Below, piece by piece: positions 9,401 through 17,482 of a stretch of 64,000 nt of DNA. The notes beneath the pieces are model-generated. The model was not told the DNA's origin, did no database searches, and saw nothing but the letters and a program-made list of their open reading frames with translations. Source of the stretch: Affinirhizobium straminoryzae (GTDB lineage: Bacteria > Pseudomonadota > Alphaproteobacteria > Rhizobiales > Rhizobiaceae); the NCBI RefSeq assembly GCF_007004135.1, contig NZ_VJMG01000003.1:1-64000 (forward strand), in the 5' to 3' direction. Positions within the stretch are counted from its first letter, which is position 1. Every line of letters begins with the position of its first letter. The translations under genes were made by a program, and so were the position numbers.

Positions 9401-10028
9401 CCGGCATGCGCCGGCTCACGGCATCGACGCTGTCTGCCAGTCGCGCCAGTTCGTCGCGCAGGTCGTCATCCAGTCGCTTGCCGTTCGCCAACCCCTGCAT
9501 GGACTGCACGTCGGCACGCAGCACCTGCATCTCGCGGGCAATGTTTTCGCTGATGTCATGGCGCAGTTCGCGCCGCAATTCGTTGAGAGCCTCCGCGACG
9601 CTGCCGATGCCGGCATCGGCTGCGGGATGTGTCCTCGCGGCGTGCCTTGCCGGCGCATCGGCATAGGGCGGGCGGGCGTCGGTTGCACGGCCTCTTTCGG
9701 CAAACATTTGCGGTTCGGCCAGCATGTCGCTGCGCAGCGGGCGCTCGGCCATGTCCGTGCGGCGTTCGCGGGCGGCTTCCAGCATGCGCTGACGCTGGCG
9801 GATTTCCTGCAGCGTATCCTGTTCCACCGCACGGCGGCGCTCGGGCAACCGCCGTTCGGACATCGGTGCCTCGACCCGCTGGCGCAGTTCGGCAGCCCTC
9901 GGATCACGCGAAGCCGAGGTTTTCAGCAGGTCTTCGATGCGCGCCTCAAGCCCTTCGATGGTGCGGTTCAGCGCATCGAGCGAGGAGCGTTCGCCGCGGA
10001 GATTCGGGTTGAGGCGTGATCCGTTCAT
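6420..10028 (-). CDS. podJ: PodJ-type polar organelle development protein
   Basis: A 1202-residue polarity protein. The N-terminal ~700 residues are cytoplasmic and rich in coiled coil (repeated R-L-D-x-L and L-E-x-R heptads), followed by an acidic, Pro-rich linker. One membrane helix spans about residues 806-826 (ILMAIGAVLLALMAV). The periplasmic part has an Ala/Pro/Thr linker, four or five Sel1 repeats (about 933-1089) and a C-terminal peptidoglycan-binding domain (about 1140-1196, PDGLMGRKTLAAIKAFQ). This is the PodJ architecture known from Caulobacter and Agrobacterium, where it marks the growing or new pole. The gene stands alone. A TTAA-N7-TTAA box about 200 bases upstream suggests CtrA control. 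Confidence 0.9.
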   Translation of the reverse strand: MNGSRLNPNLRGERSSLDALNRTIEGLEARIEDLLKTSASRDPRAAELRQRVEAPMSERRLPERRRAVEQDTLQEIRQRQRMLEAARERRTDMAERPLRSDMLAEPQMFAERGRATDARPPYADAPARHAARTHPAADAGIGSVAEALNELRRELRHDISENIAREMQVLRADVQSMQGLANGKRLDDDLRDELARLADSVDAVSRRMPEAAENLRADLDALRGLIDDMASRTDAEPAERRWTLLEARLDELDAAGIRKELIALAYRIDGVKAELGVMADSPAIRALEDKMMMLAAAVEDLSARPQDSEQVAGHLSHIDMRLDEITRAVAINNNRSRNEAAEHQALRILEERLVDLNDKIDGLSRMQDAFRLEERLEELAEVFARQPQQELTGTLSDLARKIDALSETRNADTLAERLDRLTRRLDEFDGFAPAATEPGLERLESRLDAIATRLDEASRAPRDDQQALRNLEAQITHLSGLLNGQRPDAGLSPELDQRMAAIENYMATSDEYVLEAARQAAESVAEAYARSGQPASNREPSGEQATLLALAGDLRQLEELARGSEERAQETFSGLHRTLVQIAERLDKMEDRLSERPLFGAGSLPRERQDATAHRPPMAVRDPVEADEAPRGLLARVAEQLNAETAAGTDLLTPDAGHDPERNDEPPRKGLLAKLSDRLRPPARARDQEAVRPPERTLVDPAPTLDPVEAIAADTEETELLEPGSGVPDVRKILERVRAAQAASASTGPSEVGEDGERIDYIAAARRAARAAVQEVNPAAADLSARAGRKQASSTQRGLKAALARHRRPILMAIGAVLLALMAVPLAGTLTRGEKVQRPIPATTAPTTAPAAAKPVAALVKPAETTPETTAQTAPAMPSPTEAAASTAAPAATQANAPPAPQASLAAAPAAGDGIAVPPGIRPQPLADAAAAGNPQALFEVATRFSEGHGVAADAQEAARWYRMAADRGYPPAQYRLGSLYEKGNGVVRDLGQARLLYEAAAKAGHAGAMHNLAVLYASGATGSVDYTTAVRWFAEAAEHGVADSQFNLAILYARGNGTAQNLADSYMWFSIAAAGGDSDAAAKRDDVARALKPAELDAARQKATSWQPQPLDARANGTNMPQDWVEKGNGSASIDMDKAIRNIQAILNRSGYDAGQPDGLMGRKTLAAIKAFQRQNGLPDDGNISEALVRKLLAQNEARGA

Positions 10029-10227
10029 GTTCTACTCGTTTCGACTGCGCGCGTCCGGCTCGTGTTGCGGCGTGGCCACCGGTTCGGCTGTCGGAATGGT
10101 CAGGAGCCCGCGGTGTCTTGCGCCTGCCGTGCAGGGCACATTCCCATGAGCCATGGCCCGGCAATCCCTCTGCCCAGTGGCCGAAGCACGAACGCAACGG
10201 CGTGGCCCATCATTTCGCCTGACGTAG

Positions 10228-10264
10228 TTAATACCGTCTTAATGGTGGACGAAGTTTTAACCAT
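10228..10264. promoter_or_regulatory. CtrA-type binding boxes upstream of podJ
   Basis: TTAATACCGTCTTAA at 10228-10242 is an exact TTAA-N7-TTAA CtrA consensus. A second half-site, TTAACCAT, lies at 10257-10264. Both sit in the divergent gap between podJ and the acyl-CoA dehydrogenase, about 200 bases from each start. CtrA is the cell-cycle master regulator of alphaproteobacteria, and PodJ is a cell-cycle-timed protein, so podJ is the likelier target. This is inferred from the motif only. Confidence 0.6.
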
Positions 10265-10395
10265 GGCGTCTGCTTTCCGGGTCTGGCGGTGCCGGTATGC
10301 TGCTTCTTCGGGCACCCGTCCTTCCGGTACCGCCGGTGTGGCCCTGCCGCATCCGGGATCCGCGCCGAGGCTGACGAGAATGTGCGATTTCTTCA

Positions 10396-10424
10396 ATTGA
10401 CGTTTACGCGCACGTCAATATTTT
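10396..10424 (+). promoter_or_regulatory. Palindromic operator overlapping the promoter of the beta-oxidation operon
   Basis: ATTGACGT (10396-10403) and ACGTCAAT (10412-10419) form a perfect 8-bp inverted repeat with an 8-base spacer. It overlaps a plausible promoter: TTGACG at 10397-10402, 16 bases, then TATTTT at 10419-10424. A dyad between -35 and -10 is typical of MerR-family activators, and the sequence resembles sites described for LiuR, the branched-chain and fatty-acid catabolism regulator. The regulator gene is not in the window. Confidence 0.6.
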
Positions 10425-10476
10425 GTAGGACTATGGATGCCGGTCCATCCGGCCGCTGATTTGGAGGAGTTCGCGA

Positions 10477-12270
10477 ATGCCTGTCTACAAGGCCCCCGTT
10501 GCCGATACGCTGTTTGTCCTCAAGGATGTGCTCGGCATCGAGCGCTACAACAACCTTCCCGGCTTTTCCGATGCGACCCCCGAAATGATCGAGGCGATCG
10601 CCACCGAGGCTGCCCGCCTCTCGGAAGAGGTGCTCTTCCCCGTCAACCATTCCGGCGATCAGGAGGGGTGCACGCGCGCGGAGGATGGTACGGTGAAGAC
10701 CCCGAAGGGCTTCAAACAGGCCTATGACGCCTATCGCGAGGGCGGCTGGATCGGGCTTGCCGTGCCGGAAGAGTTCGGCGGCCAGGGCCTGCCCTACACG
10801 CTGCACGCCGCCGTCGGCGAATATACCTCCGCCGCCAACATGGCGCTGATGATGTATCCGGGCCTTACACAGGGCGCGATCGCCGCGATCCTCGTTCATG
10901 GCAGCGACGAACAGAAGCAGACCTATCTGCCGAAGATGGTCGAAGGCATCTGGTCCGGCACCATGAACCTGACGGAACCCCATTGCGGCACCGATCTCGG
11001 CCTGTTGCGCACCAAGGCGGTGCCGAACGGTGATGGCAGCTACAAGATTTCCGGCCAGAAGATCTTCATCTCGGCTGGCGAGCACGACATGACGGACAAT
11101 ATCGTCCATCTGGTGCTGGCCCGCATCGAAGGCGCACCGGCGGGCACAAAGGGCATCTCGCTGTTCATCGTGCCGAAATTCCTGGTCAACGAGGATGGCT
11201 CTGTCGGCGCGCGCAATTCCGTCGTCTGCGGCGCCATCGAGCACAAGATGGGCATTCACGGCAATGCCACCTGCGTGATGAATTATGACGAGGCGACCGG
11301 TTACCTGATCGGCGCCGAAAACAAGGGCCTGAACGCCATGTTCGTCATGATGAACGAGGCGCGGCTTGGCGTCGGCCTGCAGGGCCTGGCGATTGCCGAG
11401 ATCGCCTACCAGAATGCGGTTGCCTATGCGAAGGATCGTCTGCAGGGCCGCGCGCTCTCCGGCCCCAAGGCACCGGACAAAGCGGCCGATCCGATCATCG
11501 TCCACCCCGACATCCGCCGCACGCTGATGACGATCAAGGCCTTCAACGAGGCCGGCCGCGCCTTCATGCTGTGGACGGCGCTGAAATCCGACATCGCCCA
11601 CCGCTCCTCCGATGAGAAGGAACGGCAGGCGGCGGACGATCTGCTCGGTCTCGCCACCCCGATCCTGAAGGGCGTCATGACCGACAAGGGCTTCGACCAT
11701 GCGGTGATGGCGCAGCAGGTCTATGGCGGGCACGGCTATATCGAGGAATGGGGCATGAGCCAGTATGTGCGCGACGCCCGCATCGCCATGATCTACGAGG
11801 GCGCGAACGGCATCCAGGCGCTCGACCTCGTCGGCCGCAAGCTGGCGCTGAACGGCGGCCGCGCCGTGATGGCGGCCTTCAAGGAAATCGGCGATTTCTG
11901 CGAGGAAAACCGTGCGAACGAACAGATGGCCCCCTTCACCAAGGCCCTGAAGAAAGGCTTGAACGACCTGCAGGCCTCGACCATGTGGTTCATGCAGAAT
12001 GCCATGGCAAAGCCCGACAATGCCGGGGCCGGCTCCACCGATTACATGCATCTCTTCGGTCTGGTCATGCTTGGCTACATGTGGGCGAAGATGGCGAAAT
12101 CGGCACAGGATCTGCTGGCCGCCGGCGACGAGCGCACCGATTTCCTCAACACCAAGCTTGCCACGGCCCGCTTCTACATGGACAAGATCATGCCGGAAAC
12201 GGCGCTGCGCAAGACCCGGATCGAAGCCGGCAGCGACACGCTGATGGAACTGGCGGCTGAGGCATTCTGA
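10477..12270 (+). CDS. Acyl-CoA dehydrogenase (long FadE-like form)
   Basis: A 597-residue FAD-dependent acyl-CoA dehydrogenase with the extra C-terminal domain of the ~590-600-residue subgroup. It catalyses the first oxidation of beta-oxidation. The FAD-contact block [19 protein letters not shown] lies near residues 165-185. The catalytic-base region has [19 protein letters not shown] near residues 437-455. GGAGG precedes the ATG. It is first of three collinear genes with a thiolase and a FadJ protein, so the operon can run the whole beta-oxidation cycle. A palindromic operator overlaps the promoter. Chain-length preference cannot be read. Confidence 0.9.
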   Translation: MPVYKAPVADTLFVLKDVLGIERYNNLPGFSDATPEMIEAIATEAARLSEEVLFPVNHSGDQEGCTRAEDGTVKTPKGFKQAYDAYREGGWIGLAVPEEFGGQGLPYTLHAAVGEYTSAANMALMMYPGLTQGAIAAILVHGSDEQKQTYLPKMVEGIWSGTMNLTEPHCGTDLGLLRTKAVPNGDGSYKISGQKIFISAGEHDMTDNIVHLVLARIEGAPAGTKGISLFIVPKFLVNEDGSVGARNSVVCGAIEHKMGIHGNATCVMNYDEATGYLIGAENKGLNAMFVMMNEARLGVGLQGLAIAEIAYQNAVAYAKDRLQGRALSGPKAPDKAADPIIVHPDIRRTLMTIKAFNEAGRAFMLWTALKSDIAHRSSDEKERQAADDLLGLATPILKGVMTDKGFDHAVMAQQVYGGHGYIEEWGMSQYVRDARIAMIYEGANGIQALDLVGRKLALNGGRAVMAAFKEIGDFCEENRANEQMAPFTKALKKGLNDLQASTMWFMQNAMAKPDNAGAGSTDYMHLFGLVMLGYMWAKMAKSAQDLLAAGDERTDFLNTKLATARFYMDKIMPETALRKTRIEAGSDTLMELAAEAF

Positions 12271-12459
12271 CCTTTCCTTCTCCCCTCGGGGAGAAGGCGG
12301 CCCGAAGGGTTGGATAAGGGGGCAAGCAACGATGAGGCCCCTTCGGCCCTGCATGCGCACGACACGTCTCCCCATCGGGGAGACGGGAAAACAGGCGGCG
12401 CTGTCCGCTAACTGATGGAAAGCGCGCGGCAACGTCAGCGCGCCCAAGGGAGAGAGACA
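12271..12459. repeat. REP/RIME-like element between acyl-CoA dehydrogenase and thiolase
   Basis: The gap carries two short palindromes: CTTCTCCCCTCGGGGAGAAG at about 12279-12298 and GTCTCCCCATCGGGGAGAC at about 12366-12384, separated by CCCGAAGGGTTGGATAAGGG-type sequence typical of rhizobial intergenic repeats. No ORF is evident before the thiolase ribosome site. The hairpins could reduce read-through or stabilise the processed mRNA. Confidence 0.65.
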
Positions 12460-13668
12460 ATGACCGAAGTCTATATCTACGACCATGTGCGCACGCCGCG
12501 CGGCCGTGGCAAGAAGGATGGTTCCCTGCACGAGGTTCCCTCCGTTCGTCTCGCCGCAAAAACGCTGGAAGCGATCCGCGACCGCAACGGGCTCGACACA
12601 TCCACCGTCGATGACATCATCATGGGCTGCGTCGATCCGGTGATGGATGCGGGCGCCGTGATCCCCAAGGCCGCCGCCTTCGAGGCCGGCTATTCCACCA
12701 AGGCGCCGGGCATGCAGATTTCCCGCTTCTGCGCCTCCGGTCTCGATGCCGTCAACTTCGCGGCCGGCAAGATTGCCGCCGGCTCGGACGAGATCGTCAT
12801 TGCTGGCGGCGTCGAAAGCATGTCGCGCGTCGGCATGGGCATGTCGGGTGGCGCCTGGTACATGGACCCCTCCGTCAACTTCCCAGGCTATTTCATGCCG
12901 CAGGGCGTGTCTGCAGATCTGATCGCCACAAAATATGGTTTTTCACGCGATGACGTTGATGCCTATGCGGTGGAAAGCCAGAAACGTGCGGCGAACGCCT
13001 GGGACAAGGGCTACTTCAGCAAGTCCGTCTTTCCGGTGAAGGATCAGAACGGTCTCGTCATTCTCGACCGTGACGAACACATGCGGCCGGGCACCGACAT
13101 GCAGGCGCTGGCAGCGCTCAACCCGTCCTTCCAGATGCCGGGCGAAATGGGCGGTTTCGAAGCCGTCGGCATTCAGGCGCACCCGGAGGTGGAGCGCATC
13201 ACCTACGTGCACCACGCCGGCAATTCGTCGGGCATCGTCGATGGTGCGGCAGCCGTGCTTGTCGGCTCGAAGGCGGGCGGCGAGAGCATGGGTCTCAAGC
13301 CCCGTGCGCGGATCAAGGCCTTCGCCAATATCGGCTCCGATCCGGCCCTCATGCTGACCGGCCCGGTCGACGTGACGGAAAAGCTTCTGAAGAAGACCGG
13401 CATGTCGATCTCCGATATCGATCTTTTCGAGCTGAACGAGGCGTTTGCCGCCGTCGTGCTGCGCTATTGCCAGGCTTTCGACATTTCGCACGACATCATG
13501 AACGTCAATGGTGGCGCGATCGCCATGGGCCATCCGCTGGGAGCTACCGGCGCAATGATCCTCGGCACGGTATTGGACGAGCTGGAGCGGCGCGATTTGA
13601 ACACCGCGCTGGTCACGCTCTGCATCGGCGCCGGCATGGGCACGGCAACGGTGATCGAGAGGGTTTGA
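12460..13668 (+). CDS. Acetyl-CoA C-acyltransferase (thiolase)
   Basis: A 402-residue thiolase of the FadA/AtoB class, which cleaves 3-ketoacyl-CoA with CoA. The acyl-accepting cysteine lies in ISRFCASGLDAVN (about residue 90). The C-terminal motifs are NVNGGAIAMGHPLGATGA (about residues 348-365, catalytic His) and CIGAGMGTA (about 388-396, second Cys). The ATG at 12460 follows GGGAGAGAGACA; an in-frame ATG 45 bases upstream lacks such a site. The position between acyl-CoA dehydrogenase and FadJ favours a degradative role over acetoacetyl-CoA synthesis. Confidence 0.92.
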   Translation: MTEVYIYDHVRTPRGRGKKDGSLHEVPSVRLAAKTLEAIRDRNGLDTSTVDDIIMGCVDPVMDAGAVIPKAAAFEAGYSTKAPGMQISRFCASGLDAVNFAAGKIAAGSDEIVIAGGVESMSRVGMGMSGGAWYMDPSVNFPGYFMPQGVSADLIATKYGFSRDDVDAYAVESQKRAANAWDKGYFSKSVFPVKDQNGLVILDRDEHMRPGTDMQALAALNPSFQMPGEMGGFEAVGIQAHPEVERITYVHHAGNSSGIVDGAAAVLVGSKAGGESMGLKPRARIKAFANIGSDPALMLTGPVDVTEKLLKKTGMSISDIDLFELNEAFAAVVLRYCQAFDISHDIMNVNGGAIAMGHPLGATGAMILGTVLDELERRDLNTALVTLCIGAGMGTATVIERV

Positions 13669-13679
13669 TGGGGTTCCAA

Positions 13680-13768
13680 CCCTCCCCCTTGTGGGGAGGG
13701 TGGCCGGCAGGCGGGAGGGGTTTTCTCGGCAATTTCCCCTCCCCAACCCCTCCCCACAAGGGGGAGGG
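13680..13768. repeat. REP/RIME-like long inverted repeat between thiolase and fadJ
   Basis: CCCTCCCCCTTGTGGGGAGG-G at 13680-13700 is the exact reverse complement of 13748-13768, giving 21-bp arms about 47 bases apart. Each arm is itself a near-palindrome of CCCTCCCC and GGGGAGGG. The intervening TGGCCGGCAGGCGGGAGGGG is typical of rhizobial intergenic mosaic repeats. It lies 12 bases after the thiolase stop and 78 bases before the FadJ start. Confidence 0.8.
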
Positions 13769-13846
13769 GCTTAACCCGCGCCAGATCGCACCGGATGTGG
13801 AGCGGCGGCGACATCGGCAAAAATTTAAGGGAAGAGGTACCCCAGA

Positions 13847-16063
13847 ATGAGCACCTACAGGAATTTCACCGTCGAGACCGACGCAGACGGCATTGCCCTC
13901 GTTACCTGGGATATGCCGGACAAGAGCATGAACGTATTCACCGAAGAGGTGATGGATGAGATCGACGCCATCGTGGACCAGACGGTGGCGGATGCGAGCG
14001 TCAAGGGCGTGGTGTTCACCTCCGGCAAGAACGCCTTCTCCGGCGGTGCGGACCTGACCATGATCCGCGGCATGTTCTCGCTCCTTCAGGAAGAGCAGGC
14101 GAAGAACCCCGAGACGGCCATGCAGAAGCTGTTCGATGTCGCCGGCCGCATGACCTGGCTGTGGCGCAAGATCGAAACCAATGGCAAGCCGTGGGTGTCG
14201 GCCATCAACGGTGTGTGCATGGGCGGTGCGCTGGAACTGTCGCTTGCCTGCCATGGCCGCGTCGTTTCCAATGCGAAGTCGGTCAAGCTGGCGCTGCCGG
14301 AAGTCAAGGTCGGTATCTTTCCGGGGGCTGGCGGCACGCAGCGCGTCTCGCGTCTCGCCAACACGCAGGATGCCCTGCAGATGATGACGACGGGCCAGAC
14401 GCTGACGCCGCAACGGGCAAAGGCGATGAACCTCGTGCATCAGGTGGTCGAGCCCGACCAGCTGGTAGCTGCGGCAAAGCAGATGATCAAGGACGGGTTG
14501 AAGCCCGTCGCGCCCTGGGACGAGAAGGGCTTCAAGGTGCCGGGCGGCGGCATCTGGACGCCGGCGTCGGCCCAGCTCTGGCCAGCCGCCCCCGCCATCC
14601 TGCGCCGTGAAACGGCCGGCAATTATCCAGGCGCGCTTGCCATCCTCAAATGCGTCTATGAAGGCCTGCAGGTGCCCTTCGATACGGGCCTCAGGATCGA
14701 GCAGCGCTATTTCACGCAGGTGCTACGCTCCACCGAAGCCTTCTCGATGATCCGTTCGCTGTTCATCTCCATGCAGGAACTGGGCAAGGGCGCGCGCCGT
14801 CCGGCCGGTCCCGAGAAGAAGAAGTTTTCGAAGATCGGCGTCGTCGGCGCTGGCTTCATGGGCGCCTCCATCGCCTATGTTTCTGCGGCGGCCGGCATCG
14901 CCGTCTCGCTGATCGACCGCGATGAGGAGGCGGCTGCCAAGGGCAAGGCCGTCTCGGAAAAGCTGGTGGCCGACAGCATCGGCAAGGGCCGCATGACGAA
15001 GGAGGAGGGCGAGAAGCTGCTCTCGCTCATCACGCCGACGGCCGATTATGCGGCGCTGTCGGATGTCGCTCTCGTCATCGAGGCGGTGTTCGAAGACCGT
15101 CAGGTCAAGAAGGACGTGATCGAGAAGGTCGAGGCCGTGCTGCCGGAAGGCGCGATCTTCGCCTCCAACACTTCGACGCTGCCGATCACCGGCCTGGCGC
15201 AGAATTCAAAGCGCCCAAACCAGTTCATCGGCGTGCACTTCTTCTCGCCGGTCGAAAAGATGATGCTGACGGAAGTGATCCTCGGCGAGGAAACCGGCGA
15301 CGAGGCGCTGGCGGCGGCGCTCGATTACGTCGCCCAGATCAAGAAGACGCCGATCGTCGTCAACGATACGCGCGGCTTCTATGTCAACCGCTGCGTGTTC
15401 CGCTACATCAACGAAGCCTATGACATGCTGATCGAGGGCGTGCCGGCGGCGATGATCGAGAACGCCGCCAAGATGGCCGGCATGCCGGTCGGCCCGCTCT
15501 CGCTCAACGACGAGGTGGCCGTCGATCTGTCCCAGAAGATCATGAAAGCCTCGATTGCCGATCTGGGCGAAGCCTCGGTGAAGCCGGAGCATATGGCGCT
15601 GGTGGACAAGCTGGTGAACGATCTCGACCGTCGCGGCCGCAAGAATACCCGCGGTTTCTACGACTATCCGGCGAAACCTGCGAAAAAGTCGCTGTGGCCC
15701 GGCCTCAAGGATTTTTATCCGCAGAAGCCGGCCGCCGAGGTAGATGTGACCGTGCTGAAGCAGCGCCTTCTCGCCACCATCGCGCTGGAAGCGGCCCGCA
15801 CCATGGAAGAAGGCATCGTCACGGATCCGCGTGAGGCGGATGTGGGCTCGATCCTCGGTTTCGGGTTCGCGCCCTATACCGGTGGGACACTGTCCTATAT
15901 CGACGGCATGGGGGTGAAGGCCTTCGTGGCCCTTTGTGAAACGCTGGCCGCACAATACGGGGAACACTTCAAGCCGACGCCGCTGCTGCTCGACATGGCC
16001 GCGAAGGGCGAAACCTTCTACACGCGGTTCAATCCCTATGGCGCCGTGACCAAGGCGGCGTGA
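13847..16063 (+). CDS. FadJ-like 3-hydroxyacyl-CoA dehydrogenase / enoyl-CoA hydratase
   Basis: A 738-residue bifunctional beta-oxidation enzyme. The N-terminal crotonase domain (about residues 1-190) carries the oxyanion-hole segment SGKNAFSGGADL and the FPGAGGTQR segment. The NAD-binding 3-hydroxyacyl-CoA dehydrogenase domain starts near residue 325 (KIGVVGAGFMGASIAY) and includes the catalytic HFFSPVEKM block near residue 466. Two C-terminal dehydrogenase domains follow. It catalyses hydration and the second oxidation, completing the cycle with its two upstream neighbours. GAAGAGG precedes the ATG. A 12-bp hairpin follows the stop. Confidence 0.92.
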   Translation: MSTYRNFTVETDADGIALVTWDMPDKSMNVFTEEVMDEIDAIVDQTVADASVKGVVFTSGKNAFSGGADLTMIRGMFSLLQEEQAKNPETAMQKLFDVAGRMTWLWRKIETNGKPWVSAINGVCMGGALELSLACHGRVVSNAKSVKLALPEVKVGIFPGAGGTQRVSRLANTQDALQMMTTGQTLTPQRAKAMNLVHQVVEPDQLVAAAKQMIKDGLKPVAPWDEKGFKVPGGGIWTPASAQLWPAAPAILRRETAGNYPGALAILKCVYEGLQVPFDTGLRIEQRYFTQVLRSTEAFSMIRSLFISMQELGKGARRPAGPEKKKFSKIGVVGAGFMGASIAYVSAAAGIAVSLIDRDEEAAAKGKAVSEKLVADSIGKGRMTKEEGEKLLSLITPTADYAALSDVALVIEAVFEDRQVKKDVIEKVEAVLPEGAIFASNTSTLPITGLAQNSKRPNQFIGVHFFSPVEKMMLTEVILGEETGDEALAAALDYVAQIKKTPIVVNDTRGFYVNRCVFRYINEAYDMLIEGVPAAMIENAAKMAGMPVGPLSLNDEVAVDLSQKIMKASIADLGEASVKPEHMALVDKLVNDLDRRGRKNTRGFYDYPAKPAKKSLWPGLKDFYPQKPAAEVDVTVLKQRLLATIALEAARTMEEGIVTDPREADVGSILGFGFAPYTGGTLSYIDGMGVKAFVALCETLAAQYGEHFKPTPLLLDMAAKGETFYTRFNPYGAVTKAA

Positions 16064-16087
16064 TCGGCCATTCACCGGTTGACATGA

Positions 16088-16119
16088 AAGGAGATAGGCT
16101 CCGACGTGCCTATCTCCTT
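16088..16119 (+). terminator. Hairpin after the beta-oxidation operon
   Basis: AAGGAGATAGGC (16088-16099) and GCCTATCTCCTT (16108-16119) form a perfect 12-bp stem with an 8-base loop, 24 bases after the fadJ stop. There is no long T-run, so it may be a weak intrinsic terminator or an mRNA 3'-end stabiliser. Confidence 0.6.
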
Positions 16120-16278
16120 GATGCTTGCAGCCCGCCTTTGTCCGCCCGTGTTTTCCTGTTGCGGTTTTCTGAGCGGCTGCGATAGTGGCGCCACCGCATT
16201 TGTCGAATGGAAACAGCAACCTGTGGCCCAAGAGCGGGCATGCTGGGTCTGGCCATCATGGCTTTCGGGGGGGGGATA

Positions 16279-17412
16279 ATGTCGAATACACGCGAAGGCC
16301 GGCCGGGCAAGGCCAGCGCTGCCGCACGATCCGCCGCAGCCCTCAACCGTCTGGCGGCACGCGACAACCGTCTCGTGCAGCTTCTGTCGCGCCTGCCTGC
16401 CTTCCGCTCGACAACGCAGAGCATGACGGTTCAGGAACGGCTGTTTGCCTATGCCATGTCGCTCGTCATCGAGGCGGTGGCGGTGGCACTGCGGTTCGTG
16501 GTGGACGATTTCCTGCCGCCCGGTTTTCCCTATCTGACCTTCTTCCCGGCTGTCATCCTGACCGGTTTCTGCTTTGGCATCTATCCGGCGCTGATGAATA
16601 CGCTGATTTCCGCGCTGGTGGCCTGGTACTGGTTCATCGGCCCGCCCGGCAGTTTTGCCCTCAGCGTGCAGTCCATGACGGCGCTCTGCTTCTTCTTTCT
16701 GGTGATTGCCATCGATCTCGGCCTGCTGCAGCTGCTGCTGGCGGCCTATGCCTCGCAGGTCAGGGCGCGCAACGACCTCGCCTATAACCTGCAGCTCCAG
16801 CAACTGGTGTCGGAAGAGGTGGACCACCGCATGAAGAACCTGCTGGCGACCACAAGCGGGCTGATCGCCCTCTCCCAGCGGCATGCCACAACGCCGGCGC
16901 AGCTTGGCAGCCAGTTGCGCCAGCGGATCCAGGCCATGGGCCATTCGATCACGCTTCTGCGCGGTTCGCTGCACGGTGGCAGCGCCGACATGCGCGAGGC
17001 GTTGCTTGCCACGCTTTCGCCGCTTGGGCTATCGGAGGGCGAGCGGCTGGTGTTCGAGGGGCCGCATCTCAGCCTCAACGGTACGACCATCATCGCGCTC
17101 AGCCTGATCATCCACGAACTCGGCACGAATGCGCTGAAATACGGTGCGCTCTCTCAGGAGGCGGGGCAGATCGCAGTCTCCTGGCGTCGCTATATGCCCG
17201 ATGATCCCGAGGATGGCGACGAGGGCGAGCGCATCGACCTTTTCTGGCGCGAAAGCAACGGACCGACGGTTTCTGCACCCAGCAGACAGGGGTTTGGCAC
17301 GGATCTGGTCACGCGCATGTCGTCCGGTCTGGGCGGCGAATGCACCTTTGCCTATGAGTCGACCGGTCTCGTCGTCCATTTTTCCATGCGCGCCTCGAGT
17401 GTGCTGGCATAA
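16279..17412 (+). CDS. Membrane sensor histidine kinase, HisKA_2/HWE type
   Basis: A 377-residue kinase. About four membrane helices span residues 60-160 in a DUF4118-like arrangement (FPAVILTGFCFGIYPALMN), followed by the HisKA_2 phosphoacceptor segment VDHRMKNLLATTSGLIALSQ (about 182-201) and an ATPase domain (HELGTNALKYGALS, then GFGTDLVTR). It has no PAS domain and no extracytoplasmic sensing domain of any size, so the membrane region itself may sense. No response regulator is adjacent. The chosen ATG follows GGGGGG-ATA; a longer form starting at 16207 is possible. Confidence 0.8.
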   Translation: MSNTREGRPGKASAAARSAAALNRLAARDNRLVQLLSRLPAFRSTTQSMTVQERLFAYAMSLVIEAVAVALRFVVDDFLPPGFPYLTFFPAVILTGFCFGIYPALMNTLISALVAWYWFIGPPGSFALSVQSMTALCFFFLVIAIDLGLLQLLLAAYASQVRARNDLAYNLQLQQLVSEEVDHRMKNLLATTSGLIALSQRHATTPAQLGSQLRQRIQAMGHSITLLRGSLHGGSADMREALLATLSPLGLSEGERLVFEGPHLSLNGTTIIALSLIIHELGTNALKYGALSQEAGQIAVSWRRYMPDDPEDGDEGERIDLFWRESNGPTVSAPSRQGFGTDLVTRMSSGLGGECTFAYESTGLVVHFSMRASSVLA

Positions 17413-17430
17413 CCCCTTTCCGTATCATGC

Positions 17431-17453
17431 AAAAGGCGGCCGGGTGGCCGCCT
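17431..17453. terminator. Intrinsic terminator between the HisKA_2 kinase and opgC
   Basis: AGGCGGCC (17434-17441), loop GGGT, GGCCGCCT (17446-17453). Read leftward the stem is followed by TTT, so it fits best as the terminator of opgC; it also ends the convergent kinase gene. Confidence 0.7.
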
Positions 17454-17482
17454 CTCGTGTGTGGCAGAGTGGAAGCGTCGGG

